Positions 43,826 through 52,435 of a stretch of DNA of 64,000 bases are shown here, one piece after another. The notes beneath the pieces are model-generated. The model searched no databases, was not told the DNA's origin, and saw only the letters and a program-made list of their open reading frames with translations. Source of the stretch: Acidimicrobiaceae bacterium (GTDB taxonomy: Bacteria > Actinomycetota > Acidimicrobiia > Acidimicrobiales > Aldehydirespiratoraceae); NCBI GenBank assembly GCA_016845585.1, contig JAERSO010000052.1, positions 35,657 through 99,656 of the forward strand, written 5' to 3'. A program made the position numbers and the translations under genes. Position 1 is the stretch's first letter, and each line of letters starts with the position of its first letter.

Positions 43826-45403
43826 ATGGCCGTTCGACACATTCAGCTCGCCGACATTCTCGAGACGTTGGCCGACGCCGTTGGTGAGAGAACGGCGCTG
43901 ATCGCAGGCGATGTGGTACTCACCTACGCCGAGCTCGACGAGCGGGCGACGCGCCTGGCGAACCATCTCGCGGCCAACGGTGTCGGTACCGGTGATCACG
44001 TTGCCGTGCATGCGCCGAACTGCTCGGAATGGGTCGAGTCGTTCTACGCGTGCTTCAAACTCCGCGCCGTCCCGGTCAACATCAACTATCGCTATGTCGA
44101 GAACGAGCTGCGGTACCTCTACGGCAACTCCGACAGCGTCGCCGTCATCGTGGCCCCCGAGTACGTCGAGGCGCTCGATGCCGTGCGCGACTCCTTCGCC
44201 GAGCTGCGCCACGTGCTCACGATCGGATCGGAGTACGAGGCCGCGATCCAGGCTGCGTCCTCCGAGCGTGCGTTCGGCGAACGGTCGGAAGACGATATCT
44301 ACATCATCTACACCGGTGGCACCACGGGCATGCCGAAGGGTGTCATGTGGCGCCACGAGGACCTCGTCCTCGGCGCACTCAACTCGTACCGGATGGGGGC
44401 CGAGTTCGACATCGACGCCTTCGCCGAGGAGGTTGCGGGCCGCGATCCGATGGGTCTGTTGATGATGGGGCCGTTCATGCACGGCGGATGCCAGTGGGCG
44501 ATGGGCAACGTGCACATGATCGGCGGCACGTTCGTGTTGTACACCGAACCATCCTTCGACCCCGGGTCGGCGCTCCGGCAGGCATCGGAGGCCAAGGTCA
44601 CCTCCATCAGCATCATCGGCGACGCGATGGGCAAGCCGCTGGCGGAGCACCTGCTCGATCCCGACAGTCCCAGCTACGACCTCTCCTCGGTGATGGCCAT
44701 CTCCAATGGAGCAGCGCCGCTCACTCCGGGGGTCCGGAAGCTCGTGCGCGAGGCGATCCCCACTGCGATGTTGGTTGACAGCTATGGGTCGTCGGAGACC
44801 GGGGCGACTGGCATCGGGGCCTCGGCCGAGGACCACACCGCACCACGCTTCATGACCGGACCCGACACGACCGTGCTCACCGAGAACGTCGAGGACATGC
44901 GGGTGGCAGAGGTTGGTGAGCGAGGCTTGATGGCTCGTAGCGGCTACATCCCGCTCGGCTACTACAAGGACGGGGAGAAGACCGCGGCCACCTTCCCCGT
45001 CGTCGACGGAAAGCGCTGGGTCGTGCCCGGCGACTTCGCCCGCCGTGAGGACGACGGCTCGATCAGCCTGCTCGGTCGAGGCTCCGGTTCCATCAACTCG
45101 GGGGGAGAGAAGATCTTCCCCGAAGAGGTGGAGGCGACGCTCATGCAGCATCCGGCGGTGGCCGACGCCGCGGTGGTGGGCACGCCGCACGAGCGCTGGG
45201 GTCAACAGGTCACCGCTCTCGTAAAGGCCAAGTCGGGAAACCCCGACCCCGAAGAGCTGCGTGATCACTGCAAGACGATCATCGCCGACTACAAGGCGCC
45301 GAAGACGATTCTGTTCGTCGACGAGGTCGTGCGGACGCCGGTCGGCAAGATCGACTATCAGGCGGCGAAAGCGATGGCCGACTCGCTTCTGAGCGTCGAC
45401 TGA
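43826..45403 (+). CDS. Acyl-CoA synthetase (AMP-forming, FadD-like)
   Basis: A 525-residue ANL-superfamily ligase. The phosphate loop IYTGGTTGMPKGVMWRHEDL, the acetyl-motif DSYGSSETGATG, the GDFARREDDGSISLLGRGSG hinge and the C-terminal lysine in TPVGKIDYQ are all present. It activates a fatty or related carboxylic acid with ATP and CoA. GAGAGGGA precedes the ATG. It stands alone on the plus strand between minus-strand lipid genes, so it is probably divergently controlled with gpsA. The chain length preferred is unknown. Confidence 0.92.
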   Translation: MAVRHIQLADILETLADAVGERTALIAGDVVLTYAELDERATRLANHLAANGVGTGDHVAVHAPNCSEWVESFYACFKLRAVPVNINYRYVENELRYLYGNSDSVAVIVAPEYVEALDAVRDSFAELRHVLTIGSEYEAAIQAASSERAFGERSEDDIYIIYTGGTTGMPKGVMWRHEDLVLGALNSYRMGAEFDIDAFAEEVAGRDPMGLLMMGPFMHGGCQWAMGNVHMIGGTFVLYTEPSFDPGSALRQASEAKVTSISIIGDAMGKPLAEHLLDPDSPSYDLSSVMAISNGAAPLTPGVRKLVREAIPTAMLVDSYGSSETGATGIGASAEDHTAPRFMTGPDTTVLTENVEDMRVAEVGERGLMARSGYIPLGYYKDGEKTAATFPVVDGKRWVVPGDFARREDDGSISLLGRGSGSINSGGEKIFPEEVEATLMQHPAVADAAVVGTPHERWGQQVTALVKAKSGNPDPEELRDHCKTIIADYKAPKTILFVDEVVRTPVGKIDYQAAKAMADSLLSVD

Positions 45404-45416
45404 GCGGCGTCGGAAG

Positions 45417-46859
45417 TCAGTTGGTCGTAGTGGGACCGGCAGTGAGCGTGTCGAGATAGAGCTGACGAACGCCATCCACCTTGGCCTGCAGGTTTTTCTG
45501 CGTCCACCCCTTGGTGAAGATCGGTTCGAGCACGGTGACATCCACGGTGCCTGGGTTCATGGTGGTGGCGTTGCGGCCGCCGATGACCTCGGCGTTGTGG
45601 ATGACGATCGGAACGATGGGGATCCCGGCGGTCATGGCGATGCGGAACGCTCCCTTCTTGAAGGGTCCGACCTCTGAGGTGTCGAGGCGCGTGCCCTCGG
45701 GCGCGATGATCACCGAGAGTCCCTTCTCGGTCAGTGCCTCGATGCTCTTCAGTGATTCGACCGACTGCTGCGTGTTGCCGCGTTCGACGAACGCGATGTC
45801 CATCACCTTCCCGAACGACCCGACGATCGGGTCGCTGCGGAGCTCGGCTTTGGCCACGGCCGTGAAGTTCTTCTTGACGATCTTGGTGGCGATGAATGGA
45901 TCGAAACCGTTGCGGTGGTTGAAGATGAAGACGGCGGGCCGCTCGGCCCAGGCGTTGTCCTCGTTGGCGACGCGGATGTCGACCTTGTTGATGGTGAACA
46001 TCGCGTTGATCCAGTTCTCGGACACGAAGTTCGTGGCCGCCCGCTTGTTACGGGTGAGCAGACCGACGCCGACACCGAGTTGGGCGATCGGCAGCAGTGA
46101 ACCGATGGCCGCGACCGATCGGAGCACGGAGCCCTCGCCGCGACTGTCGAACCGGAGAATCGGCCAACCACGCCGACGGGCGACGTCGGCCATGTGCTTG
46201 CCAGGATTGGTCGGCCGAGGGTTGCCGATGATGTGCATCAACGCGGCGTCTTCGTCGCCGTCGGCGTAGAAGTAGCTCTCATCGATGTCGACGCCGTTGT
46301 CGGCGGCAAACCGCTGCACGGCATCGGACTTGCCCGGGCCCCACAGCACCGGCTCTTCGATGTCGCCGGTGAGGATCCCGTCTTCGTGGCTGAATCGATT
46401 GCACAGGATGTGTTCGATCCCGAGGTGGGCGGCCACCGGCTCGACCTGGAAGCTCGTGGCCGACGAGCTCAGAACGACGGTGTGGCCGCGGTCCTGATGA
46501 GCCCTGACGATCTCGCGCATCTCCGGATAGATCTCGTCGCGGAGCTTCTTCTCGAAGAGGCGAAGACCCATCTGGTCGAGGTCCTCCAGCGCTCGGCCCT
46601 GCCAGCCGTTGGCAGCAATACGGAGGACCTCGGCCATCGCCGTGGTGTTCATGCCCCCCGACGACACCAGCGCACCCACGGTGCGGGCCATCTCGGTGGG
46701 ATCGATGTCTCGATCGCGAGCGCGCTGCGAGGCGAAGTGTTGAGCGGAGTAGCCGGCGATGAGCGTGCCGTCGAGGTCGAAGAAGGCGCCGACCTCCGGC
46801 CCTTTCGGTGACTGTGAGATCTCTGCGAGGATCGTGTCGAGTTCGAGTTCCTCAGCCAT
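45417..46859 (-). CDS. Bifunctional HAD-IB phosphatase / 1-acylglycerol-3-phosphate acyltransferase (HAD-PlsC fusion)
   Basis: A 480-residue two-domain enzyme. Residues ~22-240 are a HAD-IB phosphoserine-phosphatase-like domain (GAFFDLDGTLIAGYSAQHF; VVLSSSATSFQVEPVA; YFYADGDEDAALM). Residues ~270-460 are a PlsC acyltransferase (FIFNHRNGFDPFIATK with H-x4-D; DIAFVERGNTQQSVESL; IIAPEGTRLDTSE). Such fusions, known in mycobacteria as PlsC, could acylate lysophosphatidate and dephosphorylate a product toward diacylglycerol. The start overlaps the WS/DGAT stop by 8 bases; ATG 46862 is an alternative. It is co-transcribed with that gene, giving a triacylglycerol-making pair. Confidence 0.9.
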   Translation of the reverse strand: MAEELELDTILAEISQSPKGPEVGAFFDLDGTLIAGYSAQHFASQRARDRDIDPTEMARTVGALVSSGGMNTTAMAEVLRIAANGWQGRALEDLDQMGLRLFEKKLRDEIYPEMREIVRAHQDRGHTVVLSSSATSFQVEPVAAHLGIEHILCNRFSHEDGILTGDIEEPVLWGPGKSDAVQRFAADNGVDIDESYFYADGDEDAALMHIIGNPRPTNPGKHMADVARRRGWPILRFDSRGEGSVLRSVAAIGSLLPIAQLGVGVGLLTRNKRAATNFVSENWINAMFTINKVDIRVANEDNAWAERPAVFIFNHRNGFDPFIATKIVKKNFTAVAKAELRSDPIVGSFGKVMDIAFVERGNTQQSVESLKSIEALTEKGLSVIIAPEGTRLDTSEVGPFKKGAFRIAMTAGIPIVPIVIHNAEVIGGRNATTMNPGTVDVTVLEPIFTKGWTQKNLQAKVDGVRQLYLDTLTAGPTTTN

Positions 46860-48327
46860 CATCTGCGTCCTTCTCGTCGGATGCCTTCTTGGTGGTCTTC
46901 TTGCGCGGCTTCTTCTCGGCACCGAGCGTGAACACCTCCGCAAAGGCGGCGTCGAGGCACTCGATGAACAGGTCGGCGTCGCTGATCGCCGCCGTGTCGT
47001 AGTTGATGCCGACGCTGCACTTTCGATTGAGCGACAGCATCGTGAACGTGATCGCGCAACCCGGTGTCGGCCCCATCGGCATCGACCGCGTGATCTGCGC
47101 GCCACCGATGAAACGGGGTCGCGGGTGACCGGGAACATTGCTCGCCTGCACGTCGACACCGAGTCCGGTGCCGCCGGCGAGCGCGGCCAACAGCGGCTGT
47201 GGGACCCACGCCAGCGCCGGGGCGATGACCTCCATCGGGTTGATGCCGAGTTCGGCGCGTGCCGTGAGCACCTGTTCTCTGATCAGGCGCATGCGTGTCG
47301 CCGGATCGGGCTCGTCGATGGGCGCCGCGATGATCGCCGCCGACCACTCGTTGGAGACCTGCGAGTCGGTGGCGGATCGCATGTTGACCGGCAGCCCGAG
47401 CGGCACTCGGGAGACATCGGACTTCTTCGCGGCGTGATAGCGACCCAACGCACCGCACACGGCGGCGAGGTAGGCGTCGTTGACGGAGCACTCCTGGGAT
47501 CGGGCGGCATCTCGGATGCTGTCGAGCGGGAAGTGCAGGGCTTCGAAACGGCCGTTCACGCTGCGTCTCTGGAGCAGAGGCGAAGGTTCGACGCCGCTTC
47601 CGCTGGCCAGGTTGGCGATGCTGCGGGCGGACCGGACGACTTCTTTGACCGCGCCCTCGGGGTCATCGAGCGTCTTGCGGGCGTCGTTGACCACTTGCCC
47701 GGCTCCCCGCACCAGCTTCGACACCAGGCGGATCGGCAGCTTCTTCACTGCGGATCTGGTGAGGTCGACGGGGGACTCGTCGGACGGAGCCGGGATCGGC
47801 GGCATCGGCCCGAGATCCGGCTCCCGCTCGTCGTGGCGCATGATCTGCTCCATCAGCATGCCGCCGACGCCATCAGTGACCGCGTGGCTCAGCTTCCAGA
47901 TGAGCGCAGCCTGCGCATCTTCGAGTCCCTCAGCTTCCACGAGGGTCATCTCCCAGAGCGGCCGACCGAGATCGAGGGGTTGCTGGAACTCGTTCTGGGC
48001 GAAGTCGAGCAACTCCCGCATTCCCGCCGGCGCGGGGAGCACGACGCGGCGGACGTGGTAGTCGAGGTCGAAGTCGGGATCGATCACCCACTTCGGCTGG
48101 GTCACCGGGATCAGCGGTGCCACGACCTTCTGCCGGAGACGCGGCACTCGGCGAGAGGCGCGCTCCACGTCGTTTTGCAGCCGTCCCCAGTCGGGGAGGA
48201 TGTCGAGTGTCTCGACATTGAGCATGGTCGACCGGAACCGATGGTCGGCCTCGGCCCGGAACATGGCGTAGTCGACCGCCGACAGCTCGTCGGTCCACTC
48301 GACATCCGATAGGTCGATCTCAGTCAT
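46852..48327 (-). CDS. Wax ester synthase / diacylglycerol O-acyltransferase family protein (WS/DGAT)
   Basis: A 491-residue WS/DGAT. The N-terminal catalytic half holds LIWKLSHAVTDGVGGMLME, the HHxxxDG motif in the form S-H-A-V-T-D-G, so the first histidine of the usual pair is a serine. DIQASNVPGHPRPRFIGGAQ-like VQASNVPGHPRPRFIGG and GPTPGCAITFTMLSLNRKC in the C-terminal half are family-typical. It esterifies diacylglycerol or fatty alcohol with acyl-CoA for storage lipid. The C-terminus is lysine-rich. ATG 48327 is chosen as the start of the conserved N-terminus (MTEIDLSDVEW); a frame open to 48372 is not needed. Confidence 0.9.
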   Translation of the reverse strand: MTEIDLSDVEWTDELSAVDYAMFRAEADHRFRSTMLNVETLDILPDWGRLQNDVERASRRVPRLRQKVVAPLIPVTQPKWVIDPDFDLDYHVRRVVLPAPAGMRELLDFAQNEFQQPLDLGRPLWEMTLVEAEGLEDAQAALIWKLSHAVTDGVGGMLMEQIMRHDEREPDLGPMPPIPAPSDESPVDLTRSAVKKLPIRLVSKLVRGAGQVVNDARKTLDDPEGAVKEVVRSARSIANLASGSGVEPSPLLQRRSVNGRFEALHFPLDSIRDAARSQECSVNDAYLAAVCGALGRYHAAKKSDVSRVPLGLPVNMRSATDSQVSNEWSAAIIAAPIDEPDPATRMRLIREQVLTARAELGINPMEVIAPALAWVPQPLLAALAGGTGLGVDVQASNVPGHPRPRFIGGAQITRSMPMGPTPGCAITFTMLSLNRKCSVGINYDTAAISDADLFIECLDAAFAEVFTLGAEKKPRKKTTKKASDEKDADDG

Positions 48328-48347
48328 GTGTGCCCTTCCGATACCCG

Positions 48348-50471
48348 CTACAGGCGGCCGGCGACAACCCACGCCGTGTGCATGGCGCCATGGATGTATC
48401 CGATCTCACCGGCGTCTCCCACCGTGTGGACATCGAATCCGCTGTCGGCGAGCTCGTCGGCCAGCGCTGTCGACGGTGTGACCTCACTGGCGATGATCAC
48501 GTCGTCAGCTGGAGCCCGGTGCTGCTCGCCGCGGTTCTCCCACACGACCTCGGTGTCGGTGATCTCGAGGAGCACCGCGCCCCGCGCGAGAACCACTCCG
48601 TGCGAAGCGGCGCGGCGCACGGCGGTCCAACGCCGGGGCATCGCCATCGGGAGCCCGAGCTGTGAGCCTGACTCCAGGACGGTGACGGTGCGGCCGCGCT
48701 CGGCCAGGAACTCGGCGAGCTCGATCCCGACCAGGCTGCCCCCGATGACGACGACGTTGCGGCCCAACGGCATCCAGCGACGCGTCACCGAACGGATTCG
48801 ATCGGGATTCGTGGTGATGCGAAGCAGTCGTCCGAGTTTGGACAGAACGCGGAGCAGGAGCGGCTGCTCGGCGACGGCTTCGCCCAAGACGAGAGCGCGG
48901 AGACCGTCGCCGTCGCGCACGTGGGCCAGGTCGGCACCGGGCACGTCGGGGAGGCCGCGGGTGGCGCCCGTGGCGATGACGACCGCATCGGGGGTGAGCG
49001 ACCGGATCGATTCTGCGGTTGCCCGGGTCGACAGGCGGATATCGACGCCGGCGTCGTGGACCTGCCGGGACAGCCACTCGACGAGCTGGCCATTCTCCGG
49101 GCTCGTCAACTGGGAGAACCATGCGGTTCCGCCGAGCTTGTCGCTCGCCTCGACGAGGATGACGTGATGGCCGGATGCCGCGGCGAGGCGTGCCGTCTCG
49201 AGGCCCGCCGGACCGCCGCCGACGACGAGCACGCGCTTCGGTGTGGTGGCCGAGTCGGGTTCCGTCACTTCGCCACACAGCCCCGGGTTCACGGCGCATC
49301 GGGGTGGGTCGTCGAAGAAGTTCTCTTCGACACACACGTAGCAGTTGATGCACGGGCGGATCGAGGGTTGCTGACCAACAGCGAGCTTTCGGGGGAGGTC
49401 GGGATCGGCCAGCAGTTGGCGCCCCATGCTGACGAAGTCGCAATCGCCGGCGGCGAGCATGGACTCACCGGCCGAAGGGTCGATTCGCCCGACGGCGATG
49501 ACCGGAATGTCGACGGCGGCGTTGATGGCTGCAGCGTCGGATCGGTAGGCGGCCAGTGTGTCGGGGAGCGGACCGTCGGTGAAATTCGCGAACGAGTTTC
49601 GACCGTAGCCCGAGACATGAATGGCATCGGCACCGGCGGCGGCTGCTCGGCGGGCCGCATCGATCGAGTGGTCGAGGGTCGTTCGTTTGTCGTCGCCGTA
49701 CTCCTGGCCGTTCAAGCGGACGATGACGGCCATCGACGATCCGACGGCTTTGCGGATTGCAGCCGTCACGTCTCCGAGCAGCCGGCTGCGACCCGCTTGG
49801 GAGCCGCCCCATTCGTCGTCACGGTGATTGTCGGCGGGAGACAGGAATCCTGACAGCAGATAGCCATGGGCGGCGTGGATCTCGACAGCATCGGCACCGG
49901 CGCGCTGCACCAATCGGGCAGCATTGGCGAACTGATCGACGACCCACGCGAGGTCGTCGCCCGTCGCCTCGCGGTATTCGGGGAGCTTCCCCCCGGTCAC
50001 GGCTCCCAGTCGGCCGAGTTCGGTGGGTGTGCAGTCGGCGAGCGCCGACATGTCGGGATGGTCTAGGGGGATCGACGCGACGAGCACCGGTCGGTCCTCG
50101 GCCATGTCGAGCCGAGCAGCCTTGCCGTGATGGCAGAGCTGGATGCACAGGCGGCTGCCCTCGGCGTGCACGGCGTCGGCGAGCTTTGCGAGGCCGGGCA
50201 GGAACCGCTCGTCGGAGAGCCCGGGTTGCTTGCTCGATGTCGCTCCGATCGGGAAGGCGACGGCACCCGATCCCGTGATCAGAAGCCCGGCACCGCCAGC
50301 GGCGCGAGCCTGGTAGTGCGCGATCTCGGCATTGGTGATGATGCCGTTCTCGCACATGTTCATGTCCATGGCCGGCAACACGATTCGGTTCTCGAGTTGG
50401 AGCGGGCCGAGCTGAGCGGGGCTCAGCAGGCGCGAATAGCTCGCATCGTGAGCCTGGGCCGAAGAGAACAC
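48348..50471 (-). CDS. 2,4-dienoyl-CoA reductase-like FMN/FeS/FAD oxidoreductase (OYE fusion)
   Basis: A 707-residue NADH:flavin oxidoreductase. Its order is: OYE barrel (QLCHHGKAAR, AVEIHAAHGYLLSGFLSPAD), four-cysteine iron-sulfur site (CINCYVC...CAVNPGLC), FAD fold (VLVVGGGPAGLETARLAAAS), NAD fold (VVVIGGSLVGIELAEFLAER). This is the complete FadH/trimethylamine-dehydrogenase layout. It reduces conjugated enoyl-CoAs or related compounds. GTG 50471 gives the expected N-terminus (YSRLLSPAQLGPLQLENRIV). No ribosome binding site is seen; a TAGGGT hexamer lies 7 bases upstream. It is divergent from the membrane esterase gene. Confidence 0.9.
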   Translation of the reverse strand: MFSSAQAHDASYSRLLSPAQLGPLQLENRIVLPAMDMNMCENGIITNAEIAHYQARAAGGAGLLITGSGAVAFPIGATSSKQPGLSDERFLPGLAKLADAVHAEGSRLCIQLCHHGKAARLDMAEDRPVLVASIPLDHPDMSALADCTPTELGRLGAVTGGKLPEYREATGDDLAWVVDQFANAARLVQRAGADAVEIHAAHGYLLSGFLSPADNHRDDEWGGSQAGRSRLLGDVTAAIRKAVGSSMAVIVRLNGQEYGDDKRTTLDHSIDAARRAAAAGADAIHVSGYGRNSFANFTDGPLPDTLAAYRSDAAAINAAVDIPVIAVGRIDPSAGESMLAAGDCDFVSMGRQLLADPDLPRKLAVGQQPSIRPCINCYVCVEENFFDDPPRCAVNPGLCGEVTEPDSATTPKRVLVVGGGPAGLETARLAAASGHHVILVEASDKLGGTAWFSQLTSPENGQLVEWLSRQVHDAGVDIRLSTRATAESIRSLTPDAVVIATGATRGLPDVPGADLAHVRDGDGLRALVLGEAVAEQPLLLRVLSKLGRLLRITTNPDRIRSVTRRWMPLGRNVVVIGGSLVGIELAEFLAERGRTVTVLESGSQLGLPMAMPRRWTAVRRAASHGVVLARGAVLLEITDTEVVWENRGEQHRAPADDVIIASEVTPSTALADELADSGFDVHTVGDAGEIGYIHGAMHTAWVVAGRL

Positions 50472-50555
50472 GGGTTTGACCCTACACCCGGCCCGCCGAT
50501 ACTGGACAACCTCTGCTAGTTTGGCGCGCGCCAGCGCAGTGGAGGTCAGCGGAAG

Positions 50556-51734
50556 ATGGCGATGACGGTGTTCGTTTGCGGGGCCCTGGCGCTCCTGTCC
50601 ACGGTGTGCGCGCTGGTGAGAATCCGGCATCCGGCAGCGTTGAGCGTGCCCGTCATGATGCTCGGCTGGCTGGCCGGTGAGCTCGCCGTGTTCCACCTCG
50701 CCGCGCAAGTGATGTTCGTCGTCATCATGGCGTTGATCGGGGCGATCGACGGCGGCCTCGCCACTGCGGGTTTGGTGATGATGGTGCTTTCATGGGTCGG
50801 TCTGGTCCGCGTGGTCACCGTGGCGAACCGAGCGGGTGCAGCGTTCGCCGAGACACTCGACCAGTTCGCGCCCGGCGCCGGTGAGGAGCTCCGATCCACG
50901 CCGACCGACTGGCGCACCAACTTGCGTCCGTTTCACTTCGACAAGCGTGATCTCGACATCGAGCGCGACATCGCGTACGGGCCAGACCCGAAACACCGCC
51001 TCGATGTCTACCGGCCGAAGAACGGCGCCGATGACAGCAGGGTGCTCTTGTTTCTCCACGGAGGGGCATGGGTCTCGGGCACGAAGAAGAACCAGGGTCT
51101 CCCCATGATCACCGCTTTGGCGGGGGCCGGATGGACCTGCGTCACCGCGGACTATCGGCTGGGTCCGGCGCACCGCCTCCCCGAGATGGTGGACGATGTG
51201 GCGGCCGTCGTCGACTTCATCAACACCGACCTCTTCACCGCTCCGCCATGGCTCGCCGTCGCCGGCACTTCCGCAGGCGGTCACCTGGCGGCGGTGGTGG
51301 CACTTCGCGGCGAACACGACATCCAGGCGTGTATACCCATCTATGGAGCCTTCGACCTCACCGACCACCTGGCAATCCGGGGCTACGCCCGGATGACCGG
51401 CTTCCTGCAGCGAATGGTCATGCCCACCAGTCTCGACGACGACCCTGCTCTCTGGCAGTCGCTGTCGCCCATCATGGCAACCCGCGCCGATGCTCCGCCT
51501 TTCCTCGTGATCCACGGAACCCACGACGTGTTCTTGTGGCGAGAGGAGACCACGGCATTCGTCGAGAAGCTGCGTGGCGAGTCGGCCAATGAGGTGGGCC
51601 ATGTCGAAGTACCGGGCGCCCAACACACCTTCGACCTGTTCCACTCGACCCGAAGCCAGGCCTCGGCGCGCGCCGTCGGGTTGTTCCTGGAGACGGTCAG
51701 CCTCTCCGAACGATGGACGCAGACCGATGTCTGA
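50556..51734 (+). CDS. Membrane-anchored alpha/beta hydrolase (LipQ-like carboxylesterase)
   Basis: A 392-residue hydrolase with three N-terminal membrane segments in the first ~95 residues (FVCGALALLSTVCALVRI; VPVMMLGWLAGELAVFHLAA; ATAGLVMMVLSWVGLVRVV). A hormone-sensitive-lipase type domain follows: LLFLHGGAWVSGTKK (oxyanion HGG), AGTSAGGHLAAVVAL (GxSxG nucleophile), and a C-terminal GAQHTFD histidine. GGAGG precedes ATG 50556. The architecture resembles mycobacterial LipQ, which neighbours WS/DGAT and PlsC/PlsB genes there too. It overlaps the TetR gene by 8 bases. A lipid-ester hydrolase role is likely. Confidence 0.88.
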   Translation: MAMTVFVCGALALLSTVCALVRIRHPAALSVPVMMLGWLAGELAVFHLAAQVMFVVIMALIGAIDGGLATAGLVMMVLSWVGLVRVVTVANRAGAAFAETLDQFAPGAGEELRSTPTDWRTNLRPFHFDKRDLDIERDIAYGPDPKHRLDVYRPKNGADDSRVLLFLHGGAWVSGTKKNQGLPMITALAGAGWTCVTADYRLGPAHRLPEMVDDVAAVVDFINTDLFTAPPWLAVAGTSAGGHLAAVVALRGEHDIQACIPIYGAFDLTDHLAIRGYARMTGFLQRMVMPTSLDDDPALWQSLSPIMATRADAPPFLVIHGTHDVFLWREETTAFVEKLRGESANEVGHVEVPGAQHTFDLFHSTRSQASARAVGLFLETVSLSERWTQTDV

Positions 51735-52419
51735 GCAAGCTCCGCCCGAATCCGGCGGTACGCGACGGACCCCACAGCAAACACGGTCGATCGCGACGCG
51801 GCTTGCGCTGCTCGAAGCCGGTCTCGCCGCCTTCTCGCAGAAGGGGCACGACCAGGTCAGTCTGAGCCAGGATGTGCTCCGCCGCGCCGGCGTGTCGACC
51901 GGCAGCTTTTACCACCAGTTCAAGGACAAGACCGACCTTCTGGTGGCGGTGCTCGACGAGCACGCCTGGAACACCCGGGTCAGGGTGGCGTTTGCCTCGG
52001 CGGAGGGCCGTGAGCTGTCGCTGCACGATGCTGTCCAACGGGGCTTCGAGGCATTCTTCACCAGCCTCGAAGAGAACGAGACCGCGTGGCGAATGATCAT
52101 CGCATCACGCGGAAGCGCAGAGCCTCGAGTGCGCGACGCGATCGAACGGGCCCGAGACGATTGGACCGAGCAGAGCCTCGGCCAACTCGTTCTTCATGAC
52201 AATGACGGGCGCGGCGCTGACCTCGAAGACGATCCTCGCGCAGCTGACGCCGTAGCGGTGTTGTGGTCGCTCGGCGACGGACTCTCCCGGTACTACCTCG
52301 GCTTGTCTCCTGCTGAACGGTCGGCGCGTCGAGCCGGGCTGATGGACACAGCAGTGGGGTTCTCCGTTGCCGGCATCGAGGCGCAACTCGGCGCGGACAG
52401 CGATCGCTCACGCCGCTGA
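51727..52419 (+). CDS. TetR-family transcriptional regulator
   Basis: A 230-residue regulator. The DNA-binding part reads RLALLEAGLAAFSQKGHDQV then SLSQDVLRRAGVSTGSFYHQ and FKDKTDLLVAVLDEHA, a canonical TetR HTH. The C-terminal ligand domain contains a WRMIIASRGSAEPRVRDAIE helix pair. ATG 51727 is chosen (MSEQAPPES...), overlapping the esterase stop by 8 bases; the frame is open upstream. It probably controls the esterase and perhaps the neighbouring lipid genes. Confidence 0.9.
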   Translation: MSEQAPPESGGTRRTPQQTRSIATRLALLEAGLAAFSQKGHDQVSLSQDVLRRAGVSTGSFYHQFKDKTDLLVAVLDEHAWNTRVRVAFASAEGRELSLHDAVQRGFEAFFTSLEENETAWRMIIASRGSAEPRVRDAIERARDDWTEQSLGQLVLHDNDGRGADLEDDPRAADAVAVLWSLGDGLSRYYLGLSPAERSARRAGLMDTAVGFSVAGIEAQLGADSDRSRR

Positions 52420-52435
52420 GGACACCGCGTTCAGA

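Noticed and set aside
42653..45541. A 962-codon minus-strand frame across the gpsA and acyl-CoA synthetase region
   Set aside because: It spans two real genes in different frames and is dominated by arginine, histidine and aspartate repeats; both gpsA and the ligase have complete motif sets.
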